30,459 nt of DNA from a virus. The number at the start of each line of letters is the position of its first letter. Position 1 is the first letter of the stretch. Positions 1-8,900 of this stretch are shown one piece after another. A program made the translations under genes and the position numbers. A model generated the notes under the pieces. It had not been told where the DNA came from. It worked only from the letters and a program-made list of their open reading frames with translations, and ran no database searches. The stretch is from IMG/VR virus record IMGVR_UViG_3300024517_000078, positions 1-30,459 of that record, one strand, 5' to 3'.

Positions 1-66
1 GGCACTTCGCCCACGTACACGGTGACATCCGGTATCGTCCTCGGCATGCAGACTAAGCCTGCGTAA
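1..66 (+). CDS. 3' end of probable major capsid protein (partial)
   Basis: The first 66 bases read in frame 1 as 21 codons ending in a TAA stop; the last residues are GIVLGMQTKPA. The gene begins outside the window. The identity is inferred from position: in T7-like phages the capsid gene lies directly before the tail tubular protein genes, and a strong hairpin follows here as is common after highly expressed capsid genes. The visible tail is too short to prove the family. It could also be another structural protein. Confidence 0.55.
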   Translation, partial: GTSPTYTVTSGIVLGMQTKPA

Positions 67-79
67 CCGTGTAACCATA

Positions 80-101
80 GGGGGCGGGTTCGCTCGCCCC
101 C
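80..101 (+). terminator. Stem-loop with UUCG tetraloop after the capsid-like gene
   Basis: A 9-bp stem (GGGGGCGGG pairing with CTCGCCCCC, one G-U pair) closes a TTCG loop through a G-C pair, the very stable UUCG tetraloop arrangement. The stem lies 14 bases after the TAA at 64-66 and before the next ribosome binding site. No clear U-tract follows (next bases are GCTTACTTGG), so it may be a partial or leaky terminator, or a 3' stabiliser of the capsid message, rather than a full intrinsic terminator. Confidence 0.6.
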
Positions 102-109
102 GCTTACTT

Positions 110-114
110 GGAGG
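110..114 (+). promoter_or_regulatory. Ribosome binding site of the acidic 99-residue protein
   Basis: GGAGG sits six bases before the ATG at 121. It is a strong Shine-Dalgarno match and fixes the start of the first complete gene. Confidence 0.75.
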
Positions 115-120
115 CCGACG

Positions 121-420
121 ATGGCTACATATCGTGTATTGCCCGGATGCGAGGGCTACATCAATGACCGCATGGAGACTGAAGGCAACCTGTTCGATGC
201 ACGTGACGGTCTAACCGGTTCTTGGTTTGAGTCTGTCGATGCGGCAGCGGAAGCTGTGTCAGAAATTGACAGCGAACCAGAATTTGAGGTCGAAGCTCAA
301 GCTGACGCTGCGGAAGATGCGGCAAGCGAAGATGAGGGCACACGGCCTGATCCGGCACTGGCTGAGGCCGAAGTCGCAGCGGGTGAGCCCGGTGAGGACG
401 ATGGCGTTGAAGTGCTTTGA
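121..420 (+). CDS. Small acidic hypothetical protein between capsid and tail genes
   Basis: This 99-residue protein starts at an ATG six bases after a GGAGG site. Residues 1-45 look folded (aromatic and Gly residues, a motif like DRMETEGNLFDARDG). From about residue 45 on it is very rich in Glu, Asp and Ala and probably disordered. I do not recognise a characterised family. Small acidic proteins at this place, between the capsid and the tail adaptor, occur in related podovirus-type genomes, so a role in head completion or as a minor capsid component is possible but is inferred only from position. Its stop overlaps the TTG start of the next gene (TTGA), which suggests translational coupling. 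Confidence 0.8.
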   Translation: MATYRVLPGCEGYINDRMETEGNLFDARDGLTGSWFESVDAAAEAVSEIDSEPEFEVEAQADAAEDAASEDEGTRPDPALAEAEVAAGEPGEDDGVEVL

Positions 421-1055
421 CTTCCGAAGTCTCCATTTGCAACCTCGCACTAAATCACATACGCGCTGAGAGAATTTTTAATCTCACAGACGAAGGGACA
501 GCAGCTCAAGCGTGTAGTGATTGGTACGGGCCGGCGCGCGATTTGTCTCTGGCAGACATGCCGTGGAATTTCTCAGGCAAAACTGCGGCCCTTGCCAAGC
601 AAGTCGAAGTACCGAACGAGTGGTCGTTTGGCTACGCCTATCCGGCTGATTGTCTGAAAATCCGCTATATCACGCCGCCGGGTAAGTTACGGCATCAAAC
701 GCCGCGGTTGGCCTATGAGGTCGCTTTCAATGCCGCAGGCAACAAGACAATTCTGACCAATCAGGATGAGGCTTGTGCGACGTACACGTTCAAGCTGACA
801 GACCCCAACCAGTTTGACCCGCATTTTGTGATTGCTCTGAGTTATCAGCTGGCGGTATTTATTGCGGTGCCAATCGCAGGAACATCGAAAGGTCGGCTGA
901 TGCGCGACGATCTTGCTGAGGCTTACGTGAACGCAGTCAGCGCGGCAATCTCAGCGAATGCCGGCGAGCAGTTTCCTGGCCCAAGGCGAGAAAGCGAAAT
1001 AATCGAAGCATACGGGGAGTCGGTCGGGGTCGAGCAACGGCCGATAGCATCTTGA
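417..1055 (+). CDS. Tail tubular protein A-like (T7 gp11-type tail adaptor)
   Basis: The 212-residue product begins SEVSICNLALNHIRAE and continues with an ARDLSLADMPWNFSGKTAAL segment. These are the family hallmarks of podovirus tail tubular protein A: an N-terminal helix with 'icNlAL..i' and an 'ARd..L....WnFa' motif. T7 gp11 is 196 residues, so the length fits. In T7 this protein forms a ring linking the portal to the tail nozzle. The start appears to be TTG at 417, overlapping the previous stop by four bases. No ATG or GTG gives the conserved N-terminus, and I see no strong Shine-Dalgarno, so translation probably depends on coupling. The nozzle protein gene follows after one base. Confidence 0.88.
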   Translation: MTSEVSICNLALNHIRAERIFNLTDEGTAAQACSDWYGPARDLSLADMPWNFSGKTAALAKQVEVPNEWSFGYAYPADCLKIRYITPPGKLRHQTPRLAYEVAFNAAGNKTILTNQDEACATYTFKLTDPNQFDPHFVIALSYQLAVFIAVPIAGTSKGRLMRDDLAEAYVNAVSAAISANAGEQFPGPRRESEIIEAYGESVGVEQRPIAS

Positions 1056-1056
1056 C

Positions 1057-3363
1057 ATGGCCGATCTTCCAAAGCGGAACTTTACCGGCGGGGAGATAGC
1101 GCCTTCGCTACACGGTCGGGCTGATCTGACCAAGTTTCAGACCGGGCTGGCCTCACTCCGCAACATGACAATCAAGCCGCAGGGCGGCGTCCTGAATCGC
1201 ACTGGCACTGAGTTTATCGGCTCCGGTAGCGAAATGGTCGGCCAGCCGGCAAACCGTCTGATTCCCTTCGAGTTCAACAAGGATCAAGCCTACATCCTCG
1301 AATTTGGCAGTCAGTACATGCGCGTGATAAAGGACGGCGGTCATGTCTTGCTGCCGACTGACACGATCACCGCAATCACTCTGACCGCCACCGTTCAGGT
1401 GTTTGCGGCCAACACATACAGCAACGGGGATGAGGTATTTATCACCGGAATCGTCGGCTCTACCGAGCTGAACAATAAGCGATTCGTTCTGACCAGTGTC
1501 GGTGGCGCGAGTTTCGTTTTGTCAGGAATTGACGGTACGGAGATATCGGCTTACGTGTCCGGTGGCACGTCAGCCAAGATATTCACGCTTACGACGCCGT
1601 ACCTTGATGCATTCGCTTTGAAATTCACACAGTCGGCCGATGTAATGACCATCACGGAGAAAGGTCAGGCCCCGCGTGATCTGGCTCGTACAGCTCACGA
1701 TGCTTGGACGTTGACCGTAATTTCCTACGTGCCGACCATTGCAGCGCCGGCTGGACTGACTGCGAATGCCGGGGGAACCGGAGCGAGTACGTTCAACAAG
1801 ACTTACGAATATGTTGTAACTGTTGTGGATACTAGCGGTCAGGAATCGGTGCAGAGCGTGGCGGCGGGTGAGACTACGACGGCGCTGGACGGCACTCATT
1901 TTGTGGCGTTGGGTTGGGGCTCTGTGGCGGGCGCAGATTATTACAACATTTACAAGGCTGAGTCCGAGGTATCCGACATATATGGCTGGATTGGCGAGTC
2001 CAAGACGCTGGCCTTCCGCGATTACAATTTGCTGCCTGACATCACAGACACGCCGCCGATAGTACGCGATCCGTTTCCCGGCACTGATGATTTTCCTGGG
2101 GCCGTCAGTTACTACCAGCAGCGACAGGTATTCGGTCGCACGAACAACAATCGGCAGACGGTTTTTGCCACTCAATCCGGCAATTTCAAGTCAATGAACA
2201 TATCGCGGCCGATCAAGGCTGATGATGCGCTGGAACGCACCATAGCGTCGTACACAGTGAACGAGATACGTCATTTCGTCGATCTGAATGCGTTGATAAT
2301 ACTGACGTCCGGGGGCGTGTGGCGGGTCACTGAGGGGCAGGACGGCGTTCTCACGCCTGATTCAATCGGTTTCCGGCAGCAGGCTGGCTCTCGGGGTTCG
2401 TCGGACGTGCGGCCAGTGTTGATTGGTGACACCGCGTTGTATGTCGAGTCCGGCGGTCGAAGTATGCGCGATCTCGGCTACTCGTTTCAGAGTGACAGTT
2501 ACTTTGGCAATGAGGTATCGCTGCTGGCGAAGCATCTTTTTGAGGGCGTCGACCGGAACATAGTTGACATGGCCTACGCTGAAGAACCGGACGGCATTGT
2601 GTGGTGTGTGCTGGACGACGGCGACGTGATGGGGCTGACGTACCTCAAGGAGCATCAGGTATTTGGCTGGCACCGACACGATTTCGACGGCGGCAGAGTG
2701 CGGTCGGTGGCTGTCATTCCGTCCAATACGGTGACCGACTCAACAAGCGAGGTCTATTTTCTGGTTGACCGGACTATCGACGGCGACTCAAAAAATTACA
2801 TCGAGCGGCTGAAGTCGAGAGAATTTGCTGTCGAAGCTGATTCGTTCTTTGTGGATTCAGGGCTCACTTACGATTCAGTACCAGCGACGACAATCAGCGG
2901 GCTGGATCATCTTGAGGGCGAGGTCGTGGTGGCGCTGGCTGACGGCAACGTGGTCAAAACGAATAATCTCGGCACAACGCTGACTGTCACAAATGGGGCA
3001 ATCACGCTGCTGAACGCCGCCAGTAAAATTCATATCGGTATTCCCATCGTGTCAGATTTTGAAACCCTGGACATTGATCCGCTTTCGCAGTCAGTACGCG
3101 GCAAGCCCATGAATGTCAGCGAGCTGATCGTCAAAATTCAGAGCACAAGGGGCGGCAAGGTGGGGCCGAACTCAGCCAAGCTGAGTCAGCAACTATCGGG
3201 CCGTGAAGTGGCCGACAATTTTGCAGCGTTATCGAACAAAACGACTGAGGTTCGCGTTCACGTCGAGGCTGAATGGACTTCTAACGGACACATATTCATT
3301 CGACAGGATGACCCTCTGCCTATGACAATTCTTGCTGTAGTGCCTGATGTCGATTTTGGCTGA
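1057..3363 (+). CDS. Tail tubular protein B-like (tail nozzle)
   Basis: The 768-residue product opens with a segment reading FTGGEIAPSLHGRADL followed by a QTGLASLRNMTIKPQGGV motif. This is the typical start of podovirus tail nozzle proteins ('GGe.sp.l.gR.Dl.ky..gl..l.N......Gg..nRpGt.f'). T7 gp12 is 794 residues. The rest is beta-rich, as expected for the propeller and platform of the nozzle, which binds the gp11-like ring and carries the fibres. Residues around 225-320 look like an inserted fibronectin-like or Ig-like beta domain (YEYVVTVVDTSGQESVQS). The ATG follows the previous stop after one base. The 3' end overlaps the next gene by 17 bases. Confidence 0.9.
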   Translation: MADLPKRNFTGGEIAPSLHGRADLTKFQTGLASLRNMTIKPQGGVLNRTGTEFIGSGSEMVGQPANRLIPFEFNKDQAYILEFGSQYMRVIKDGGHVLLPTDTITAITLTATVQVFAANTYSNGDEVFITGIVGSTELNNKRFVLTSVGGASFVLSGIDGTEISAYVSGGTSAKIFTLTTPYLDAFALKFTQSADVMTITEKGQAPRDLARTAHDAWTLTVISYVPTIAAPAGLTANAGGTGASTFNKTYEYVVTVVDTSGQESVQSVAAGETTTALDGTHFVALGWGSVAGADYYNIYKAESEVSDIYGWIGESKTLAFRDYNLLPDITDTPPIVRDPFPGTDDFPGAVSYYQQRQVFGRTNNNRQTVFATQSGNFKSMNISRPIKADDALERTIASYTVNEIRHFVDLNALIILTSGGVWRVTEGQDGVLTPDSIGFRQQAGSRGSSDVRPVLIGDTALYVESGGRSMRDLGYSFQSDSYFGNEVSLLAKHLFEGVDRNIVDMAYAEEPDGIVWCVLDDGDVMGLTYLKEHQVFGWHRHDFDGGRVRSVAVIPSNTVTDSTSEVYFLVDRTIDGDSKNYIERLKSREFAVEADSFFVDSGLTYDSVPATTISGLDHLEGEVVVALADGNVVKTNNLGTTLTVTNGAITLLNAASKIHIGIPIVSDFETLDIDPLSQSVRGKPMNVSELIVKIQSTRGGKVGPNSAKLSQQLSGREVADNFAALSNKTTEVRVHVEAEWTSNGHIFIRQDDPLPMTILAVVPDVDFG

Positions 3364-3817
3364 GACTGTCAGATCGAGGCGCGAACACATAGAACCAGTG
3401 GCAGAATTTATGCGCGAGGCTGACGTGAAGGAGATTTACCTTGCCAGCAAAAAGACGCCTCACGATGCACTGGTGGAGGGTTTTAACGACTCGCTGTATT
3501 GTTGGACAATTCTGCTGGATAAGGAGCCTATCGGCATTTTTGGGTTATCCTCTGTGTCGATACTCGGAAACGCCGGAACTCCGTGGCTTTTAGGGACTGA
3601 TGGGATGTTGAAAGTGCGCCGTCAATTTGTGAAGGAATCAGGGTCGCACGTTGACTTTATGAATACGGTCTATCCGCACCTTTTGAACTTCGTCCATGCC
3701 GGCAACGCGGCAAGCATCCGGTGGTTGAAAAGCCTGAACTTCACGATACATGATCCGGTGCCGGCGGGGCCGTTTGAAGCTCCATTCCACAAATTTGAGA
3801 GATTCGCTGATGTGTGA
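3347..3817 (+). CDS. T7 gp13-like internal virion protein (GNAT-like fold)
   Basis: The 156-residue product matches the pattern of the T7 gp13/DUF2833 family, as I remember it: a WTILLDKEPIGIFGL segment (residues about 49-63), then PWLLGTDGM, then a C-terminal NAASIRWLKSLNF motif. The layout is that of a GNAT acetyltransferase fold, although members in virions are not known to be active enzymes. T7 gp13 is 138 residues and is needed for correct virion assembly. Its place between the nozzle gene and a gp14-like gene agrees with T7 order. The ATG at 3347 lies 17 bases inside the preceding gene. The TGA overlaps the next ATG by eight bases. Confidence 0.82.
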   Translation: MSILAETVRSRREHIEPVAEFMREADVKEIYLASKKTPHDALVEGFNDSLYCWTILLDKEPIGIFGLSSVSILGNAGTPWLLGTDGMLKVRRQFVKESGSHVDFMNTVYPHLLNFVHAGNAASIRWLKSLNFTIHDPVPAGPFEAPFHKFERFADV

Positions 3818-4331
3818 GCCGAATACATTACTCCTGATTGGTACGCTGATCAGTGCCGGCGCTTCAGCGCAGCAAGGCGCTGCGGCGGATGCGGCCGGCA
3901 AAGCCAATGCTCAGATTCAACAGATTATGGCTGATGATGCGCGGGATCGCGGTGAGGCTGCGGTCGAACAACAGCGTATCAAGACGGCACAGATCAAGGG
4001 CAAGCAGGCCGCGACATTCGGCGCGGGTGGTGGCGAGATCAATACCGGCGGTGCGGTGTCAATTCTTGCCGATACGGCTCAGTTTGGCGAGCTGGATGCG
4101 CTCACTATCCGGGCCAATGCGGAGCGCGAAGCGTTTGCCTTCGAGTCCGGTGCGGCGATCTCACTGGCCGAGGGTCGCAACGCTCGGACAACTGGTTTCC
4201 TGCAAGCTGGTGGCACCCTGCTCACTGGTGGATCCGAGCTGTCCTCGCGGTGGAAATTATTTAAGAAAACTCAGATAGCGGCAGGGAATCAGAACCCATC
4301 ATTTACGAGTTTCTTGCTTGGTGGCCCTTAA
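3810..4331 (+). CDS. T7 gp14-like internal virion protein B
   Basis: The start chosen is the ATG at 3810, giving 173 residues that begin MCEPNTLLLIGTLISAGASA. The longer open frame from 3750 would add an Arg-rich stretch that merely shadows the gp13-like gene. A hydrophobic N-terminal helix is followed by an Ala/Gln-rich helical body, then a conserved segment (GKQAATFGAGGGEINTGGAV) and DALTIRANAEREAFAFE, as in gp14-type proteins. T7 gp14 (196 residues) is ejected and sits in the outer membrane as part of the trans-envelope channel. The stop and the next start share one base (TAATG). Confidence 0.8.
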   Translation: MCEPNTLLLIGTLISAGASAQQGAAADAAGKANAQIQQIMADDARDRGEAAVEQQRIKTAQIKGKQAATFGAGGGEINTGGAVSILADTAQFGELDALTIRANAEREAFAFESGAAISLAEGRNARTTGFLQAGGTLLTGGSELSSRWKLFKKTQIAAGNQNPSFTSFLLGGP

Positions 4332-5980
4332 TGGCTACAGTTCCAACAGTTTCGGGTAGGACGGTTGCTCCGCGGCCAATTACTTCACCGTTGCAGCGAG
4401 CGCCAAGTGATGCCGGCGGTCAAGCGTTGGCACAGGGATTTATCAAAGCTGGCGACTCGCTGCGTCGAGCTGACGCGCAAATCTCAGCGATTACACTCTC
4501 AGAAGCTGACGCGGCATTTATCGAGCGCAGCAATAAGCGCCTGTACCTGGACGATGACGCCTATTTCAAACGGCAGGGCAAGGACGCCGTCGACGGTTTG
4601 GGTGGTGCGACCGCCGAGCTGGATGAGATACGCGATCAGGTGGCTGAGGAATTTCTGACAAGTGCCACAGAGAATCAGATATTTGCGGCGAACGCCAACA
4701 AGCGATCGCAACTCGCAAAGGTCAAGATGGGCGCGCATTCGTTCGATGAGCGTCAGAAGTGGGACCGGGCTGTGTCTGTCGCCAATATGCAACAGCAGCT
4801 GGAATCGGCGGCCAATGATCCGTCTGAATCAAACCTCGAATTGGTCGCGGTGAGGCTGGCCGAAGAAGTTAAGAACGTCGCTAAGATCGACGGCGCACCG
4901 CCGGAAGCGCAACAGGTAGCCATCGACACGGCACTGAGCGCCATGTATCGAGCTGCCATCGAGAGCGCATTGATTACCGATCTGAACTATGCCGAGTCGC
5001 TACTGGACAGCTTCAAGGATGCCATTATCGCTACTGACGAAACGGCGATCAGGGCGAAGCTGAAGGAACACACGGTGCGGGTGCGTGGTGCCGGCATTGC
5101 CGATGACGTGATTCGTGACGGTGGCACCCTGGATCAACAGCTGGCGGCAGCCCGGAAGAAAGCCGGCAAGAACATCGAGGTACGGGATGACGCTGTACGG
5201 CGGGTCACTAACCGATTCAATCAGGACAATGCCAACAGGGAAGCGGTCAACCGTGATACTTATGAGGCGCTCGGGAATGACGTGCTGAACGGTACGAGCG
5301 TTGATTCGATCCGCAATAGCGTACCGGATGCATGGGACATACTGAAACAAAACCAAAAAGAGCATCTGCTGAAGCTGGAAGCTGAGCGAGATAATCCGAA
5401 CGCCACAAATTGGGCCCGCTGGTCTGAACTGTCGCTGATGAACCCGCGCGAGCTGGCGCTGATTGATCCGATAGATGAACGCTTGAATCTGGCTGACACC
5501 GAATTTCGTAATCTGGTGACGATGGTAGATGAAGCTCGCAGCGGTGATCCTGGCTTTGCTTTCACCAGCATCCAGACACCGAACGCCAAGATGATCGCAG
5601 CTCTTGGTGGTGCCAAAAAGGCTCGAAAGCCGAAAGGGCAAATGGCGTTTGCCGAGTTCACAGAGCGTCTGGAAGCGTTTGAGCAACTAAAGACCGGCAA
5701 GGCAACACCGACTGAGATTAACAACATCATTGCTGATCTGATGGTCGAGGTCGAGCTGCCGGCGACGTTCTCGGCGTCACCGTTCAACAGACTCGGAAAC
5801 CTCACGTCCGGGCTGTTCGGTGGCCGTGATCGACAGGTGTTTCAGATTCAGCTTCAGGACGTGCCGGAACGGGATCAGCGTGGGATCGAGTCTGCCTATC
5901 GACGGTTGAAAGGCCGTGATCCGACTGAGAATGAAATAATCGACGCCTTCGCCAAGAAGCTACAGAATAATGCCGAATGA
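4331..5980 (+). CDS. T7 gp15-like internal virion protein C
   Basis: This 549-residue, mostly helical, charged protein lacks membrane segments. Its N-terminus (SGRTVAPRPITSPLQRAP) followed by long helices and repeated DNA/cell-entry style motifs (LYLDDDAYFKRQGKDAVDG) fits podovirus gp15-type ejection proteins, in which 'a...ga....pg.da...' segments recur. T7 gp15 is longer (747 residues). In T7, gp15 and gp16 form the periplasmic and inner-membrane parts of the ejectosome and help draw in the DNA. The assignment rests on this composition plus position between gp14-like and gp16-like genes. The last 11 bases overlap the giant gene. Confidence 0.75.
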   Translation: MATVPTVSGRTVAPRPITSPLQRAPSDAGGQALAQGFIKAGDSLRRADAQISAITLSEADAAFIERSNKRLYLDDDAYFKRQGKDAVDGLGGATAELDEIRDQVAEEFLTSATENQIFAANANKRSQLAKVKMGAHSFDERQKWDRAVSVANMQQQLESAANDPSESNLELVAVRLAEEVKNVAKIDGAPPEAQQVAIDTALSAMYRAAIESALITDLNYAESLLDSFKDAIIATDETAIRAKLKEHTVRVRGAGIADDVIRDGGTLDQQLAAARKKAGKNIEVRDDAVRRVTNRFNQDNANREAVNRDTYEALGNDVLNGTSVDSIRNSVPDAWDILKQNQKEHLLKLEAERDNPNATNWARWSELSLMNPRELALIDPIDERLNLADTEFRNLVTMVDEARSGDPGFAFTSIQTPNAKMIAALGGAKKARKPKGQMAFAEFTERLEAFEQLKTGKATPTEINNIIADLMVEVELPATFSASPFNRLGNLTSGLFGGRDRQVFQIQLQDVPERDQRGIESAYRRLKGRDPTENEIIDAFAKKLQNNAE

Positions 5981-8900
5981 ATACGATGCCATTGTCGGTG
6001 AGGACATATCCGAGGCCAAAGGCAGCGAGTTCGATGCGATTGTCGAGGAAACGGACGAAGAACGGCGGATACGGTTAGAGCAATCGCTACGGGTAGGCGC
6101 GCAAAAGAATCCTGACAATCAGGCCAAGGTCATTGACCTGTCCGAACGCACCGGGCTGACTCCCGATGTGGTCGAGCTGAAACAGGCCGAGGTCGAATCC
6201 CGCATTCAGCAACGCAATAACGATTACGACTTTCTGTTCGAGGAAGCGCCGTCGACCGCGCAGCTGCTGTCTGATCCGAACATGGCCGGCGTGGCTCACG
6301 ATGATGTCGACAATCTCGCCAACACTGAGCGAGCTGTGCGTAGCCCGCTGTCATTTCGTGACAGGTTGGGAGCGGCCGGCAAAAAGGGGCTGGCGGTAGT
6401 CGAATCATCTGAGATCGGCTTGGCTCGAATGCTGTCGGTGCTGAACCTCGGCCCGGAAGTCGATCAGAAGCGCATAGCTCGGCTGTCCGAAATCGAGCAT
6501 TTCATGGAGTTCGAGGATGAGTCGGGGTTCTTCGGCGGTATTCCGACTGCGGTATTTGAACAGCTGCCAATCCTCGGCGCGATTCTGGCTGAAGCTGGCA
6601 AGGTGGGTGTGGCGACAGGCGGTGTTGCTGCTCTCGCTACCGGCATCGTCACAAAAAATCCGGCATTGACCGGCAAGGCGTTCGCGTTCGGCTTCGGCGT
6701 TGGCGCAAAGGTCGGCACATTCGGCGGTGCCTTTGAGCTGGAAGCGGGGCTCGCGTTCAATGAGTTCACGGCGGCCGACGAACACGGCCGGCAGCTGGAT
6801 GAGGAATCAGCCGCGGCTGGCGCGGTCATGGTCGGCTTTGTCAATGCCGCACTGGAATCATTCTCACTGAGGCTCCTGGGTAAGACGTTCAAAGGGGCCA
6901 AGCCGCTAATCCGGAAGCAAGTTCGGCAAGCCCTGACCACGAAAACCGGCAGAGATATAGCCAAAAAGGTGCTGTCTGCTTACATGGCGTCGGTGGCCGG
7001 CGAGGGCATTACCGAGGCCATGCAGGAGCTGTCGAATATCATCGGTGACAATCTGCTGAAGGCTCTGGACGGTGACGATTTCGATGAGTTCAAATTTAAG
7101 AACGCCGTCGATGGCATATTTTCTCAGGAAACACTGGAACGAGCTGGCGGTGCCGGCAGGGTCGGACTACAGGCAGCGACAGGGCTCGGCATACCGGGCT
7201 CGGTAGTATCTGCATCGGTGCAGGGCGCTCGGACACAGAGCGCCAGCGAGAGCGAACAGGAAACCCTGGACACGGTGATCGAGAACGCGCAGGAGTCCAA
7301 GGTCAGAGAGCGAGCGCCGACCATCTACGCTCAGCTCATCAAGGATGCGGTCGAGGATGCCGGCACAGTCTCAGACGTTTACCTGACGGCCACGGAAGTA
7401 CAGGCATTCCTCGAATCCGAGGGCGTCGATCTGAGCGCCGAGACACAGGACAATCCAGCTATCGAGGCAATGGTCAAACAGCTGCCCGAGGCGCTGGCCG
7501 GCGAGACTGACGTGGTAATTCCGCTCGAGGATTTTGCTACTTACGTCACGCCGTCTGAGAGTTTCGAGTCGATCAGGCCACATATCAAACTGTCGGCCGA
7601 GACACTGACGCAGGATCAGCTGTCAAATAGTGACAAGAATTTGCAGGATCGAGTCAAGGAGCTGATGGAAGAAGCTCAGAATAACCTCGAAGTGCTGCGG
7701 CAGGCCGAGGTCGTATTTGAGGACGTTAAGGATCAGCTGCTTGACACAGCCACGATGACGCCAGAAGCCGCGGCGACGGCTGCCGAGATCATACCGGCCT
7801 ACGTCACCACAAAGGCGGTCAGAACAGGTTTAAGTGTGGAAGAAGTCTATCAGCGCATCGGGCTCAAGATCGTAGGGCCGGAATCAGCCACGCTCGAAGG
7901 CGGGCAAGAACAGTTGATAGGCCCTGAAGCATTGCAAGCCAAGCGGCTCGAAAAGCTCAACCAGGAGCGCGAGCTGCTGCTGGAAACATCCACTCAGGCG
8001 GTTTTCGAGGGTGGCGAGACAAAGCGATTCCTGCGAACGCTCAGTCAAAAGCGTGGCGATCTGGCTGAAATTGACATTGACGATGACGCGGCCTTAACCG
8101 AGCGGCTGTCAGAACTGCTGCGAGATATCGGGGGAGCGTTACCGCGCAATGCCGAGTTCAGGTTTGATGAGCTGACCGGCAATATTGTGCAACGTGGAGA
8201 GGACAAAGCCACTCCCGAGGGGCTGTTGGAGCAAGTGCGAGCCCTGCAAGCGCGGCTGCCTGAGTTGGACAAAACCACGTCAGAGTTTGCCGAGAAGAAT
8301 CAGGATATTGACCGCCGCATAGATGCGTCTTTCTCCGGGCCCACGGTGTTCAAACAGGAGATCGAGGACGATCTGATCGACCAAATGCAACAAGAACTCG
8401 ACATTGAGTTTGCCGAGGGTGACGAAGTTGTTGAGCGATTCGAGTCAGCTCAGATAAATACCGATCAAGGGCGAATCCTGCGGCTGCTCGGGCCGGTGTT
8501 GTACGGCGACATGAACAAAGTTGCTGAAGTCACAGTGAAAGAGCTGTTCCAAAATGCGTTTGATGCCACTCGTACCGCAATTCTGAAAGGACAGATCGAG
8601 GACGGCGAGATAACCGTCACGGCAGATGAGGATTCGCGCACGATAACGGTCACAGACAACGGCGTTGGCATGACGCCTGAAATGATCCGTACCGGCTTAC
8701 TGACGATTGGTGGAACTGAAAAAGAGGGAGAGATCAATTCCGGCGGGTTCGGCATTGCCAAAATGTTATTTCTTGCTGGCGCAGCATCGACAGTGATCGA
8801 AACTGTGAGGGATGGGGTCAAATCGACCTTATCGACTACGGGCGCGGCGGTGACGCTGAATGCTGATGATCCAGCAAATCCGCTTGATCCTGACCGGCCA

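Noticed and set aside
5000-5686. Long minus-strand open frame of 228 codons opposite the gp15-like gene
   Set aside because: It mirrors a well-supported plus-strand gene, has shadow-type composition (Arg, Ile, His, Val rich) and no recognisable motif or ribosome binding site.
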